Assembly (NCBI RefSeq): GCF_014698795.1
Contig: NZ_JACJTR010000017.1
Location: 99,211 to 163,210, forward strand
From: Nostoc sp. FACHB-892
GTDB lineage: Bacteria; Cyanobacteriota; Cyanobacteriia; Cyanobacteriales; Nostocaceae
Direction of reading: 5' to 3'
Length of the DNA stretch: 64,000 bases
Part shown: one piece after another, positions 45,857 to 53,901 of the stretch
How positions within the stretch are numbered: position 1 is the first letter of the stretch
Layout of the letters: each line of letters starts with the position of its first letter
Translations under genes and position numbers: made by a program
Notes under the pieces: generated by a model
The model's input: the letters and a program-made list of their open reading frames with translations, nothing else
The model's database searches: none
What the model was told of the DNA's origin: nothing

Positions 45857-46135
45857 ACATAGTGAATTGTTAATATTTTAGACTTTTGACTCTTGATCTT
45901 TGACAAGAAGGCAGAAGAGAAAAAAGATTTTCTGTTCATGTCCCGCCTCTTGTAGGCAGTCTTTTTTCCGCTATGCTCCCCACGTTTAGCTAAGGAATTT
46001 ATTCATTGAGGCAGGCTGTTCTTGAGCAGGGGGGAAAGAGCTTATCCAAACCGTATTGCTATGCTCCCCATCCCATCTGCTCCTTTTTGACTCTAGCTAT
46101 TTAGATAATCCACCAATCAAAATTTTCTCAATATT

Positions 46136-47170
46136 ATGAATCAAACTGTTTCTGTTACCATTCCTAAACCCAGCACAGATGAACGGTTATTGTGGAACAT
46201 TGTCTTCGCCAGTGCAAGAAATCGAGTGCTTCTTGTTGCTCACAATCTCAAATTGTTTCCTCTTTTAGCTTCAAAACCGCTTACTCTTACAAATATATGT
46301 GAAGTGATCGCTATTCAACAGCGTCCAGCAGAAGTCCTTTTAACAGTACTTACATCCATCGGATTGGTGCAAGTGCAAAATGGTTTTTATTCTCTCACTT
46401 CTCTTGCACAAGACTATCTCCTAGAAAGCAGCCCTACGTATTTTGGAGGCTTTTTAGAGATGTTATTTGCTAACGATCAGCTGTGTTCGGTTGAAAGCTT
46501 AAAAAAAGCTGTCCTTACCAATTCTGCCCAAGTTTACGACAATGGACAACTATTTGTTTCTCATGAAGAACAGGCTGAAAAGGCACGCGCTTTCACCTAT
46601 GCTATGCACGGTCACAGTATGGGATCTGCTTTAGCTTGGCCAGAACTTATTGATTTGTCAGAACACAAATTGCTGGTTGATATTGGCGGAGGTTCGGGCG
46701 CTCATGCCATTGGTGCAACCTTAAAATGGTCAAATTTACAAGCTATTGTTCTTGATTTACCTCCAGTATGTGAAGTAGCTCAAGAAATAATCACAAACTA
46801 TGGCTTGCAGAGTCGGATTAAAACACAAACACTTAACTGGTGGAACGATGATTTTCCAGTGGCTGATCTCCATTTCTATAGCGATATCTACCATGATTGG
46901 TCGCCAGAAAAATGTCGTTTTCTTACTCAAAAGAGCTTCGATAGTCTTGAATTCGGAGGTCGGATTCTTCTCCATGAAATGCTCTACGATGATCAGAAAA
47001 CTGGCCCTTATCCTACTGCTGCCTATAACATGGCTATGCTTTTGTGGACTGAAGGTCAGCAATACTCAGGCCATGAGTTGTCAGTAATGCTAAAGGAAGC
47101 AGGTTTTACTGATATAAAAATTCAACCAAGCCGTGGTTACTGGAGTCTAATTAGTGGCAGGAAACTATAA
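46136..47170 (+). CDS. O-methyltransferase (caffeate/acetylserotonin OMT-like)
   Basis: This 344-residue protein has an N-terminal winged-helix dimerisation domain (KPLTLTNICEVIAIQQRPAE ... SIGLVQVQNGFYSLT) and a SAM-binding core LLVDIGGGSGAHAIG at 179-193. The acceptor-site motif SDIYHDWSPEKC (His253-Asp254-Trp255) is like the catalytic His of plant-type and bacterial O-methyltransferases, then GGRILLHEMLYDD. It would methylate a hydroxyl or carboxyl of the pathway product. It is the last of the six co-directional biosynthetic genes, 279 bp after the oxidase gene. Confidence 0.88.
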   Translation: MNQTVSVTIPKPSTDERLLWNIVFASARNRVLLVAHNLKLFPLLASKPLTLTNICEVIAIQQRPAEVLLTVLTSIGLVQVQNGFYSLTSLAQDYLLESSPTYFGGFLEMLFANDQLCSVESLKKAVLTNSAQVYDNGQLFVSHEEQAEKARAFTYAMHGHSMGSALAWPELIDLSEHKLLVDIGGGSGAHAIGATLKWSNLQAIVLDLPPVCEVAQEIITNYGLQSRIKTQTLNWWNDDFPVADLHFYSDIYHDWSPEKCRFLTQKSFDSLEFGGRILLHEMLYDDQKTGPYPTAAYNMAMLLWTEGQQYSGHELSVMLKEAGFTDIKIQPSRGYWSLISGRKL

Positions 47171-47512
47171 GGTGAAAGGGGCTGGAGACTGGGTAATTAA
47201 CGGAAAAATTATAGAAGAGGCTTTGAAGAATAAACATATTTTTGTCACATTTTTCTAGTCTCAAGTCTCCAATTTAAGGCTTTTACAAATATCTTAGCTA
47301 ACAGCTAAACCAGAGTAATTATTATTATTCAAAAAATGCTATTTTTGAAATTACAAATTATGCTATATCTACATAATTTGTAATAAAAAAGTTACATTTA
47401 ATTTGGGTAAAACTCTGGCAATCTGTAGCTTGATTTTATCAAATTCATCTAATCACGCTGACAGCAACTTCTGCATAGTACAGTTTTCTTTTTTACTTTT
47501 GAGGAAAAAATC
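47171..47512. other. Intergenic region upstream of the RTX gene
   Basis: AT-rich, no gene. It probably holds the promoter of the RTX gene, since the gap is 340 bp; a GAGGAAAAAATC ribosome-binding site ends it. Confidence 0.45.
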
Positions 47513-48514
47513 ATGGCACAAAATCTAGCTATAATTGAAGGTACTCCTGAAGGTCCAAAAGTTACACCTACTTTTGGGGACGATCTTCTTTTGGGAACTC
47601 GAAATAATGACCGATTTATTGGTAGTCCAGGAAATTACATTATTCAGGGCGAAGGAGGCATAGATATTGTTGACTACAGCAATTTAGGACAATATGTATC
47701 TGTAGGGATCGCTGGCGATATTCAAAAAGGAACTCTGGGAACTGACAAAGTTACGAACATTGAAACTATTATTGGTAGTATTGGTCAATCTAACATTATT
47801 GATAGTTCCACAGCTCTTCCAGGGATTTCAATTTCTACTGATTTGTCTCAAGATAAAGTAATTGTTTCTGGTATTCCCAATTTACAACCATTAACACTCA
47901 ATGTTGAGAACTTTATTAATGTTATCGGCACATCTGAAAATGACACAATCATCGGTAATGATTTAGATAATTCCTTGCAAGGAAGGGATGGTAACGACAT
48001 CATAAGTGGTAATGATGGTAGCGATGTCTTGCTTGGAGGTCTAGGAAATGACTTCATCGATGGTGGTGATGGTAATGATGGTGCTCTTGGCGGAGACGGA
48101 GATGATACCTTAATTAGTGGTTTTGGCAATGACGTATTCGACGGAGGAGCCGGAAACGATATTTTAACAGGTGGCGGTAATCTAGATGTGCTAATAGGTG
48201 GAGCAGGTTTTGACCGATTTCAATATTTTAGTCCAATCGAGGGGGGTGACTTAATCTTAGATTTCACTCCTGGTGAAGATAGGATTGATATCTCAGCTAG
48301 TGGCTTTGGTTCAGAATTAAGTATAGGTTCTTTAGCTACTAGTAGTTTTGTCTTAGGAACTTCTTCATTAGATGAAAATGATCGTTTTATCTATAATGAC
48401 AGAACTGGTCAATTATTCTTTGACCAAGATGGTAGTGGCAGTTCTTCTCAGCAATTACTAGCAACATTGATTACTGTACCTACTTTGAACGCCTTTAGCA
48501 TCGCTGTTATTTAG
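47513..48514 (+). CDS. RTX (hemolysin-type calcium-binding repeat) protein
   Basis: This 333-residue protein has no classical signal peptide. Nonapeptide GGxGxDxxx repeats run through about residues 140-240 (GRDGNDIISGNDGSDVLLGG, LGNDFIDGGDGNDGALGG, FDGGAGNDILTGGGNLDVLI). The N-terminus DDLLLGTRNNDRFIGSPGNY is another degenerate repeat. The C-terminus (GGDLILDFTPGEDRIDIS, FIYNDRTGQLFFDQDGSGSS) is the type-I secretion end common to cyanobacterial RTX proteins. It likely is secreted and binds calcium. No adhesin or enzyme domain is seen. It follows the biosynthetic genes, but a functional link is not evident. Confidence 0.88.
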   Translation: MAQNLAIIEGTPEGPKVTPTFGDDLLLGTRNNDRFIGSPGNYIIQGEGGIDIVDYSNLGQYVSVGIAGDIQKGTLGTDKVTNIETIIGSIGQSNIIDSSTALPGISISTDLSQDKVIVSGIPNLQPLTLNVENFINVIGTSENDTIIGNDLDNSLQGRDGNDIISGNDGSDVLLGGLGNDFIDGGDGNDGALGGDGDDTLISGFGNDVFDGGAGNDILTGGGNLDVLIGGAGFDRFQYFSPIEGGDLILDFTPGEDRIDISASGFGSELSIGSLATSSFVLGTSSLDENDRFIYNDRTGQLFFDQDGSGSSSQQLLATLITVPTLNAFSIAVI

Positions 48515-48645
48515 CTATTTCGTCATGCGTAAATAATTTATACCAAGCTTTATTTGTTCATAGTTATTGGCTTGAAAGTTAGTCTAGTAGCAATCTTTAT
48601 TTCAAACAAGATTAGCTTTGATAAATTGGTATAACGCATGAAATA

Positions 48646-48684
48646 AATAGGAGAAAAAATTAAATTTTTCTTTTCTCCTATTTT
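48646..48684 (+). terminator. Stem-loop downstream of the RTX gene
   Basis: AATAGGAGAAAA and TTTTCTCCTATT pair around AAATTAAATTTTTC, followed by TTAATAATATAGG. This AT-rich stem may stop transcription from the RTX gene. A looser inverted pair (TTATACCAA / TTGGTATAA) lies just before it at 48539-48635. Confidence 0.5.
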
Positions 48685-49075
48685 AATAATATAGGGATGA
48701 AACCAAATGGGTTATCGCTTCGCCTAGTTGCAAAAGCCAAGCTTCATGGATGTTAAATTATTGTATTTTGAGGATATTTTGAACATTTAAAGAGTAAGCT
48801 TTATGGTATTTACGAGTAATCATTAGGAGTTATGAAGCACAATATGACTTGGCTATTAATCAGGTAAGCATTATTACAGTTTTCTAACCAATTTATACCT
48901 TAGCGATATTATATTTTGGTGTTTCAGGTGCTGGTTTGAAACTATATCGCTTAACATTCCTTCTGCTTGAAAATAACTTTTATTTAATAAGTTAGAGGTT
49001 TTAGATTTTATATATACTCAAACTTATGTCAATATAAAGTCCCACAAAATTATTTTTTTAGCTAAATTAAATCCA
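48685..49075. other. AT-rich stretch without recognised gene
   Basis: No supported ORF or repeat seen between the RTX terminator and the small membrane ORF. Confidence 0.35.
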
Positions 49076-49249
49076 ATGTTATACAAAGAATTAGAAAACG
49101 TCATCGACGCTAATATACAAAAAGCTATACGAAAGCATGAAATCATAGTAGCTTTCATTAGTAGTATTATTGGCTTAATTTTTTTAGTGGGTTTGTTCCA
49201 TGCTATTTGGCTTAACCACACTCAAATTAACGCATTTTGCTTGAAGTGA
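49076..49249 (+). CDS. Small membrane protein (57 aa)
   Basis: The ORF reads MLYKELENVIDANIQKAIRK, then HEIIVAFISSIIGLIFLVGL and FHAIWLNHTQINAFCLK. A charged amphipathic head is followed by one strong membrane span. The opposite strand has a similar-length frame rich in hydrophobic residues, but the plus frame looks more natural. No family recognised. Confidence 0.45.
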   Translation: MLYKELENVIDANIQKAIRKHEIIVAFISSIIGLIFLVGLFHAIWLNHTQINAFCLK

Positions 49250-49276
49250 TTACTGATTGCATCAGATATAGGAATC

Positions 49277-49649
49277 CTATTTGAGTTTTGAACAAACTCC
49301 GTACATCTGAAGAATGGCAAAATCAAAAGTAGTGTGTCGAATAAACCACTCAAACATCCACTTTAAATGTGAGTATGTTGGTATCAACGCACAGAAACGC
49401 CGAACCCATGTTTTGGCTTGTAACCAAATATCCTCAATCGGATTTTGTTCTGGACAATTAGCAGCAAAACGAACACAGTGTATTTTCCATTGTTCAGTTT
49501 CTAAGCCTTGATTAATCTCTTCCAAAAAACCTCGAATCTCTTTGGAGCGATGATAAGTAGCGCCATCCTACAAAATCACCAATTGCTGCTCACCAGACTC
49601 ATTTAACAGATAGCGGAGATAATCAATAGTTTTTCTCAACTGGCGATTT
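49277..49649 (-). pseudogene. IS630 family transposase remnant (C-terminal part)
   Basis: The frame reads RQLRKTIDYLRYLLNESGEQ, QLVIL, a TAG stop, DGATYHRSKEIRGFLEEINQ, then AANCPEQNPIEDIWLQAKTW to an end at 49277. DGATYHR and NPIEDIW carry the second Asp and the Glu of the IS630 DDE catalytic set. The internal stop and missing N-terminus mark it as dead. A second IS630 remnant lies at 38227. Confidence 0.78.
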
Positions 49650-49686
49650 ACCTTACCGCACTCAACTTATTCCTCTCGCCGCAGTC

Positions 49687-49797
49687 ATGGCATCGCGTCA
49701 ACGGATGATACTTACCAAAATTGAAGCTGCTATGGACAAGCCTGTATTGGCTGTGGATGATTCAGCATTTAGCGATGCCGTAGATGAAGACGAGTAA
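49687..49797 (+). pseudogene. C-terminal fragment of an unidentified protein, adjacent to an EVE remnant
   Basis: The short frame MASRQRMILTKIEAAMDKPV followed by LAVDDSAFSDAVDEDE and a stop looks like the tail of a larger protein; the stretch upstream is the IS630 remnant. The acidic ending and adjacency to an EVE-domain start suggest the tail of a restriction- or ATPase-type partner. Identity unknown. Confidence 0.4.
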
Positions 49798-49822
49798 TCA
49801 AAAATTAATTAACTTACCAATA

Positions 49823-49899
49823 TGGCATACTGGCTATTTCAAGGCAATCCCAAGTACTATCGCATCATAGACGGCATCCGCGACTTTGAGCATATTTAA
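49823..49899 (+). pseudogene. EVE domain protein, N-terminal fragment
   Basis: MAYWLFQGNPKYYRIIDGIR with DFEHI then a stop matches the start of EVE (PUA-like, modified-base-binding) domain proteins. Only about 25 of about 150 residues remain. EVE proteins often accompany McrB-like or other modification-dependent restriction genes. The gene is broken soon after its start. Confidence 0.55.
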
Positions 49900-50052
49900 G
49901 TTTTTGGCTTACCACAGACTAAAGCTATAAGTTCTTTACTATCTCTTTAGATACTTTCTTGAAAGTTCATGATTAATGCTGATGTGGTTCTTAGCTTTGA
50001 CGAGAGAAGCTGAACTAAATACTAAATTATCAAAACAACAGTTTACTCGAAC

Positions 50053-51075
50053 ATGGATTTCATCAACCAAGCACGAAATTTGGCAGATACGCTCAAAGAT
50101 AAAGCGCAAGAAGCAACAACTAATACAGCAAAGGGGATAGAGGAAGTAGTTGATGGAATCAAAAATACTACTGTAGAGATTACTACCTCAAGTATTAATG
50201 CAATTAATGATTTACCTGCAACAGCACAGCAGGGTTTTCAAGCTGTACAAAATATCAGTAAAGCATTAGAAGGCACTGCTATTGGTGTGACAACTTCGAG
50301 TGTAGCTATAGCTGAGGCATTACAAAACTTGCCTAAGACAGCTGCAGAACTAGCCCTAGAGATGCCCAAGATTGCATATAGATTGAGGTATCGTGCTGGC
50401 CTGAGAACTGGGGATTTACCTCGCTCTGATACAGATGTCATGAAGCTGTTTGAGAAAATTCCAGGCACATCAAAGCTTGGAGGAGACGAAAAAACTATCC
50501 GTGAATTCTTGAGCGATAAGCATGGTAGCCATATCATTCCACGCTCCCAAGGTGGCTCAAATGGTGCTAACAACATCCTGTGGGAAGTAGGTATTGATAA
50601 TCTCCGTCGCGGTGCCGAAGTTATGACTGTTGGAGAGCAGTTTTATATTCGGGTTTATAATGCGGTAGATTCTATTATCTGCAATTCTGGAACAATTGCT
50701 AAATTGGGGATCACTGCGACAGGAACCGCTATTCTTACCCAAGTTATAGTCACAGCGATTTCATATTCCTTGGATCTTTATCGGGGCGACATTACTGTAG
50801 AAGAGTATAAAAACTTAGTTTTAGAAGCTGCAAAGGCAGCAGGGATTGCGACACCAATTGTTTTTCTGATCTTAGTGGCTGTATTAGCGTTATTTCCAGA
50901 ATTTACAGTTGTGTTGTCAGCACCAGTGGTTGTGGCAGGGTTCAATGCTTTATTTGGGATGAGCATCGCTATGCCAATCATCCAATCGCTGCTCCGTCAT
51001 GTCAAAGCTGGTGGTTTTGGTACAGAAACTGCTGATGCTTGCAGAAATGCACTTGGTGGATCTGCGCCTGCTTGA
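50053..51075 (+). CDS. Hypothetical protein with HNH-like motif and C-terminal membrane segments
   Basis: This 340-residue protein has a long amphipathic, Thr/Ala-rich N-terminus (about 1-110; KDKAQEATTNTAKGIEEVVD). A short motif GSHIIPRSQGGSNGANNILW (159-177) resembles the HIIPRSxGG...N core of HNH nucleases, but without the Cys zinc pairs. Three hydrophobic segments follow at about 218-240, 266-282 and 287-310. The combination could be a toxin/effector with a nuclease-like head and membrane-inserting tail, or a phage/element protein. No immunity gene is evident next to it. Confidence 0.6.
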   Translation: MDFINQARNLADTLKDKAQEATTNTAKGIEEVVDGIKNTTVEITTSSINAINDLPATAQQGFQAVQNISKALEGTAIGVTTSSVAIAEALQNLPKTAAELALEMPKIAYRLRYRAGLRTGDLPRSDTDVMKLFEKIPGTSKLGGDEKTIREFLSDKHGSHIIPRSQGGSNGANNILWEVGIDNLRRGAEVMTVGEQFYIRVYNAVDSIICNSGTIAKLGITATGTAILTQVIVTAISYSLDLYRGDITVEEYKNLVLEAAKAAGIATPIVFLILVAVLALFPEFTVVLSAPVVVAGFNALFGMSIAMPIIQSLLRHVKAGGFGTETADACRNALGGSAPA

Positions 51076-51231
51076 AATCTGCGGCAAATTTTAACTGGAG
51101 TGCTGGTTTTAGCTTCAAGGCTACTCTTGTTTGGGCTGACTACACACATCAACCTTTAATGCGATCGCGGCAGGTGTTTTTAAAAGCCGTATTGAATTTT
51201 GAACAGATTTACTGATAAAGATTGTTTGAAA

Positions 51232-52170
51232 TTAGCTTTTCAGCACTGGAGCGTAGTCTAATGCAGCACGATCCCATTGTGCTAAATTGGCTGTTGCTTC
51301 GTATGTAGATTGTAAAAACTTAAGTACCATTGCATCTGGGTCGTTAGCCTGGCGCACTACTTCGTAGGGCAGGATAAATTCTCTCATGTCTGAGCTATAA
51401 CTCGCTTCTTGTGGCTCAATGGGGTAATTTTTAAATCCTTCAGGTTCTGGGTAAGCATAGGCATAGAATAAAGCTTCTTGTCCGCCACCGCCAAACCAAA
51501 AACCACAACTACTAACTTCATGCGAGTACGCTTCCCGCGTTACCCAATCAGCCATATTTGGTACACCACCTGGATGTTGTGGAGCGCGTCGCCCGGAAAA
51601 TCTGGTCACTGCTAAGTCAAAACTGCCCCAGAAAAAATGTACTGGGCTACATTTTCCAGCATAACCAGAGCGAAATTGGGTCAAGATGCGCTCGGTTTGA
51701 ACTAAAATTTGCCAAAACCGTTGAGCATATTCCCTGTCGTAGGCGGTATGTTTCTCATCCTGCTCAAAGGGAATTGGAGCAGCAACTTCTTGGGGCATTG
51801 TCCAGATCCGCACTTCAATTGAGATTTCTTTTAAAGCATTGATTACAGCTTGATAGAAGTTAGCCACAGATTGGGGAGCCAGTTCGATGATTCTTGTCGT
51901 ACCATCACTTGTCTCAATTACGAGTTGATGAAGCACAAAATTAAAGGTAATTTGAAAATTGCGGCTGCCATAGGGAATTGTCGAGGTTGTGAGTCCACAG
52001 GGTGTGACATACAAAGTTGAGTGCCACCAATGATTGATTTTAGGAGTTAATGCTAACCGAATTTTGCCAACAATCTGAGTCCACAGATGCAGTGTTTCAT
52101 AAGTATCCTGCCATGCAGCAACAGGTAACGTCAGCCAGTTATCAGTTGGTGAACGGTGCAGAGTAGCCAT
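51232..52170 (-). CDS. DUF5996 family protein
   Basis: The protein of about 312 residues starts MATLHRSPTDNWLTLPVAAW; GGAGG lies eight bases before this ATG, favouring it over an earlier start at 52218. Conserved features are TLHLWTQIVGKIRLALTPKI, NHWWHSTLYVTPCGLTTSTI, PVHFFWGSFDLAVTRFSGRR and EVSSCGFWFGGG. These define DUF5996, a family of unknown function with many Trp and His residues. It is isolated on the minus strand. Confidence 0.85.
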   Translation of the reverse strand: MATLHRSPTDNWLTLPVAAWQDTYETLHLWTQIVGKIRLALTPKINHWWHSTLYVTPCGLTTSTIPYGSRNFQITFNFVLHQLVIETSDGTTRIIELAPQSVANFYQAVINALKEISIEVRIWTMPQEVAAPIPFEQDEKHTAYDREYAQRFWQILVQTERILTQFRSGYAGKCSPVHFFWGSFDLAVTRFSGRRAPQHPGGVPNMADWVTREAYSHEVSSCGFWFGGGGQEALFYAYAYPEPEGFKNYPIEPQEASYSSDMREFILPYEVVRQANDPDAMVLKFLQSTYEATANLAQWDRAALDYAPVLKS

Positions 52171-52652
52171 CAGCAGTACCTCCATGTAAAAAATTGGCGT
52201 TAAATTACGATCAACCAATAAAGGTTTATTAGATTGCGCTTCAATAATATGACTATACCAATCTGAGTTAACTTAATTTTCGTCTCTTGAAGATTGAGGT
52301 CAGAAATGCGTCCGCAATAAATGATGGGCAAGTAGATTATCCACAGTACACCATCAAATAATCTTCCTCTTGAGGAAAACCCAGCGATAGCAACAATCAC
52401 CATAACTGTTATTAAAGTTCCAGAATTAACCGAGATAAAGAGCGATCGCGGGAGCTAGATGAGGCTAGTCCATCGTCTCCCCAATTGATTCTCTCTTTTT
52501 TGCCGAAAGGAAAGTCTTGCTGATGTGGGCTATTAGAGTGATGGGGTGAGGTGTTGGTAGTAAATCTGGTGCGAAGTCGCAGAAATTAGATGGAAAATGT
52601 GAATCATCTAGCTCAAACTGTAAATCGATGGAAATTACAATTTGGTATCATT
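52171..52652. other. Stretch left of repeat copy B
   Basis: A 67-codon hydrophobic frame (minus, 52200-52403) lacks convincing protein character. Nothing else is recognised. The region ends in the TIR-like start of the repeat element. Confidence 0.35.
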
Positions 52653-52930
52653 CGTGAGAGGTTAACGTAAAATGCATTTTGTCAATCAGTCCAAATACTC
52701 AAAATCACTCAAATAAAAATGATAATCGTGCGTAGGATGCGAACGACGTTCGCCTCCTTCCCTCTCTATTTGATTATCATGATCAAATAAGTTTTTGACA
52801 TTTAAGATGTGCAATGAAAAATTATTGTAACGACAGAATAACTTGGCAAAAATTAAGCAACATTTTTTGTCTCCTTTTCCTGCACCCTCTTGACAAATAT
52901 GCAATCACTCTAACCTCTTACGAGTGCTTG
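52649..52930 (-). mobile_element. Repeat copy B within a MITE-like element with imperfect terminal inverted repeats
   Basis: The core 52653-52867 is the reverse complement of copy A (33399-33627) at over 90% identity. The outer ends CATTCGTGAGAGGTTAACGT on the left and the inverted CACTCGTAAGAGGTTAGAGT on the right match each other at most positions, so the whole element of about 280 bp looks like a non-autonomous transposon. It carries no transposase. Confidence 0.7.
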
Positions 52931-53076
52931 TGAGCGACCTGATATGATGGAGCGCTCATTATCACAGTGGGACTGTACAGAATTATTTTACAATCTCTTA
53001 CTCTTACACAGCAAGGGTTTTAGCTGTTATGTGGCGGCAAACGTCAGCTTCGGTGATCTTACCCGTGTCAACGAAT

Positions 53077-53901
53077 TTAAATGTTGCGGACACTGACACA
53101 ATGGTATTCTTGACCGTCCAACTCCAGATAATTGATGGTTATTTCCACGCTTATTTCTCGACCATCTTGAGTAAGGTGAGTAGATTCAAAAGTGAAAGAG
53201 TTTTTATATCTAAATTCTTGCCATTTTGACTGCCAAGTAACTGCTGGAAAATTTGGGTCAATATCATGAACAGTCATACTTAGCAGTTGTTCGCGGGTAT
53301 ACCCCAGAGTACGATAAGCTGCTTCATTCACATATACAAACTGGGCATCCGAATTCACAAAATAGATAGGATATTTAAATTTGTCTAAATAGAACTGGCT
53401 TAGTCGCATTGCTGACTCTGCTTTTTGGCGAGCTTTTTGGGAAGCTTCGCTAAGGATAATTTGCTGTTGCAGACGTACATTTTGCTCCGTGAGTTGCGTT
53501 TGTAGCCTGCGGATAGTCAGGTTATTCTCAACACGGGCAAAAACCTCTTCTTCACTAAACGGCTTGGTGATGTAATCCACTCCCCCGACGGCAAAGGCTT
53601 TAACTTTGTCGAGTACTTCATCCAAAGCACTGATAAAAATCACCGGGATGTCGCGGGTTTTCTCTGAAGCTTTCAGATATTGACAGACTTCATAGCCATT
53701 CATATCTGGCATCATGATGTCGAGCAAAATTAAATCGGGTGGAGCAGCTTGTGCTGTTTTTAAAGCTGTTTGCCCGTTAATTACTCTGCGAATTTCATAC
53801 CCCAGTTGAGTTAGCATGGCAGATAAAAGTCGCAGATTGTCTGGAGTATCATCAACAAGTAGAATATTTGCTTTGGGTGGCTGAACCTGATTTTTATCCA
53901 T
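53077..53901 (-). CDS. Response regulator with C-terminal PAS domain, apparently truncated
   Basis: The 274-residue protein has a receiver domain with ILLVDDTPDNLRLL, phospho-acceptor Asp in LILLDIMMPDMNGYEV and Lys in GGVDYITKPFSEEE. A coiled linker and a PAS domain follow (KYPIYFVNSDAQFVYVNEAA, REISVEITINYLELDGQEYH). It stops right after CVSVRNI, where relatives continue with T-E-R and a histidine kinase or other output. Hence the output domain seems lost. It overlaps the upstream hybrid kinase gene by 8 bp, so both are co-translated; it may receive phosphate from that kinase. Confidence 0.85.
   Translation of the reverse strand: MDKNQVQPPKANILLVDDTPDNLRLLSAMLTQLGYEIRRVINGQTALKTAQAAPPDLILLDIMMPDMNGYEVCQYLKASEKTRDIPVIFISALDEVLDKVKAFAVGGVDYITKPFSEEEVFARVENNLTIRRLQTQLTEQNVRLQQQIILSEASQKARQKAESAMRLSQFYLDKFKYPIYFVNSDAQFVYVNEAAYRTLGYTREQLLSMTVHDIDPNFPAVTWQSKWQEFRYKNSFTFESTHLTQDGREISVEITINYLELDGQEYHCVSVRNI

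Noticed and set aside
52200..52403. 67-codon hydrophobic minus-strand ORF
   Set aside because: Lacks a ribosome-binding site and recognisable protein character; AT-rich DNA often gives such frames.
52686..52904. 72-codon ORF in repeat copy B
   Set aside because: It lies entirely in the noncoding repeat; copy A does not keep the frame open.
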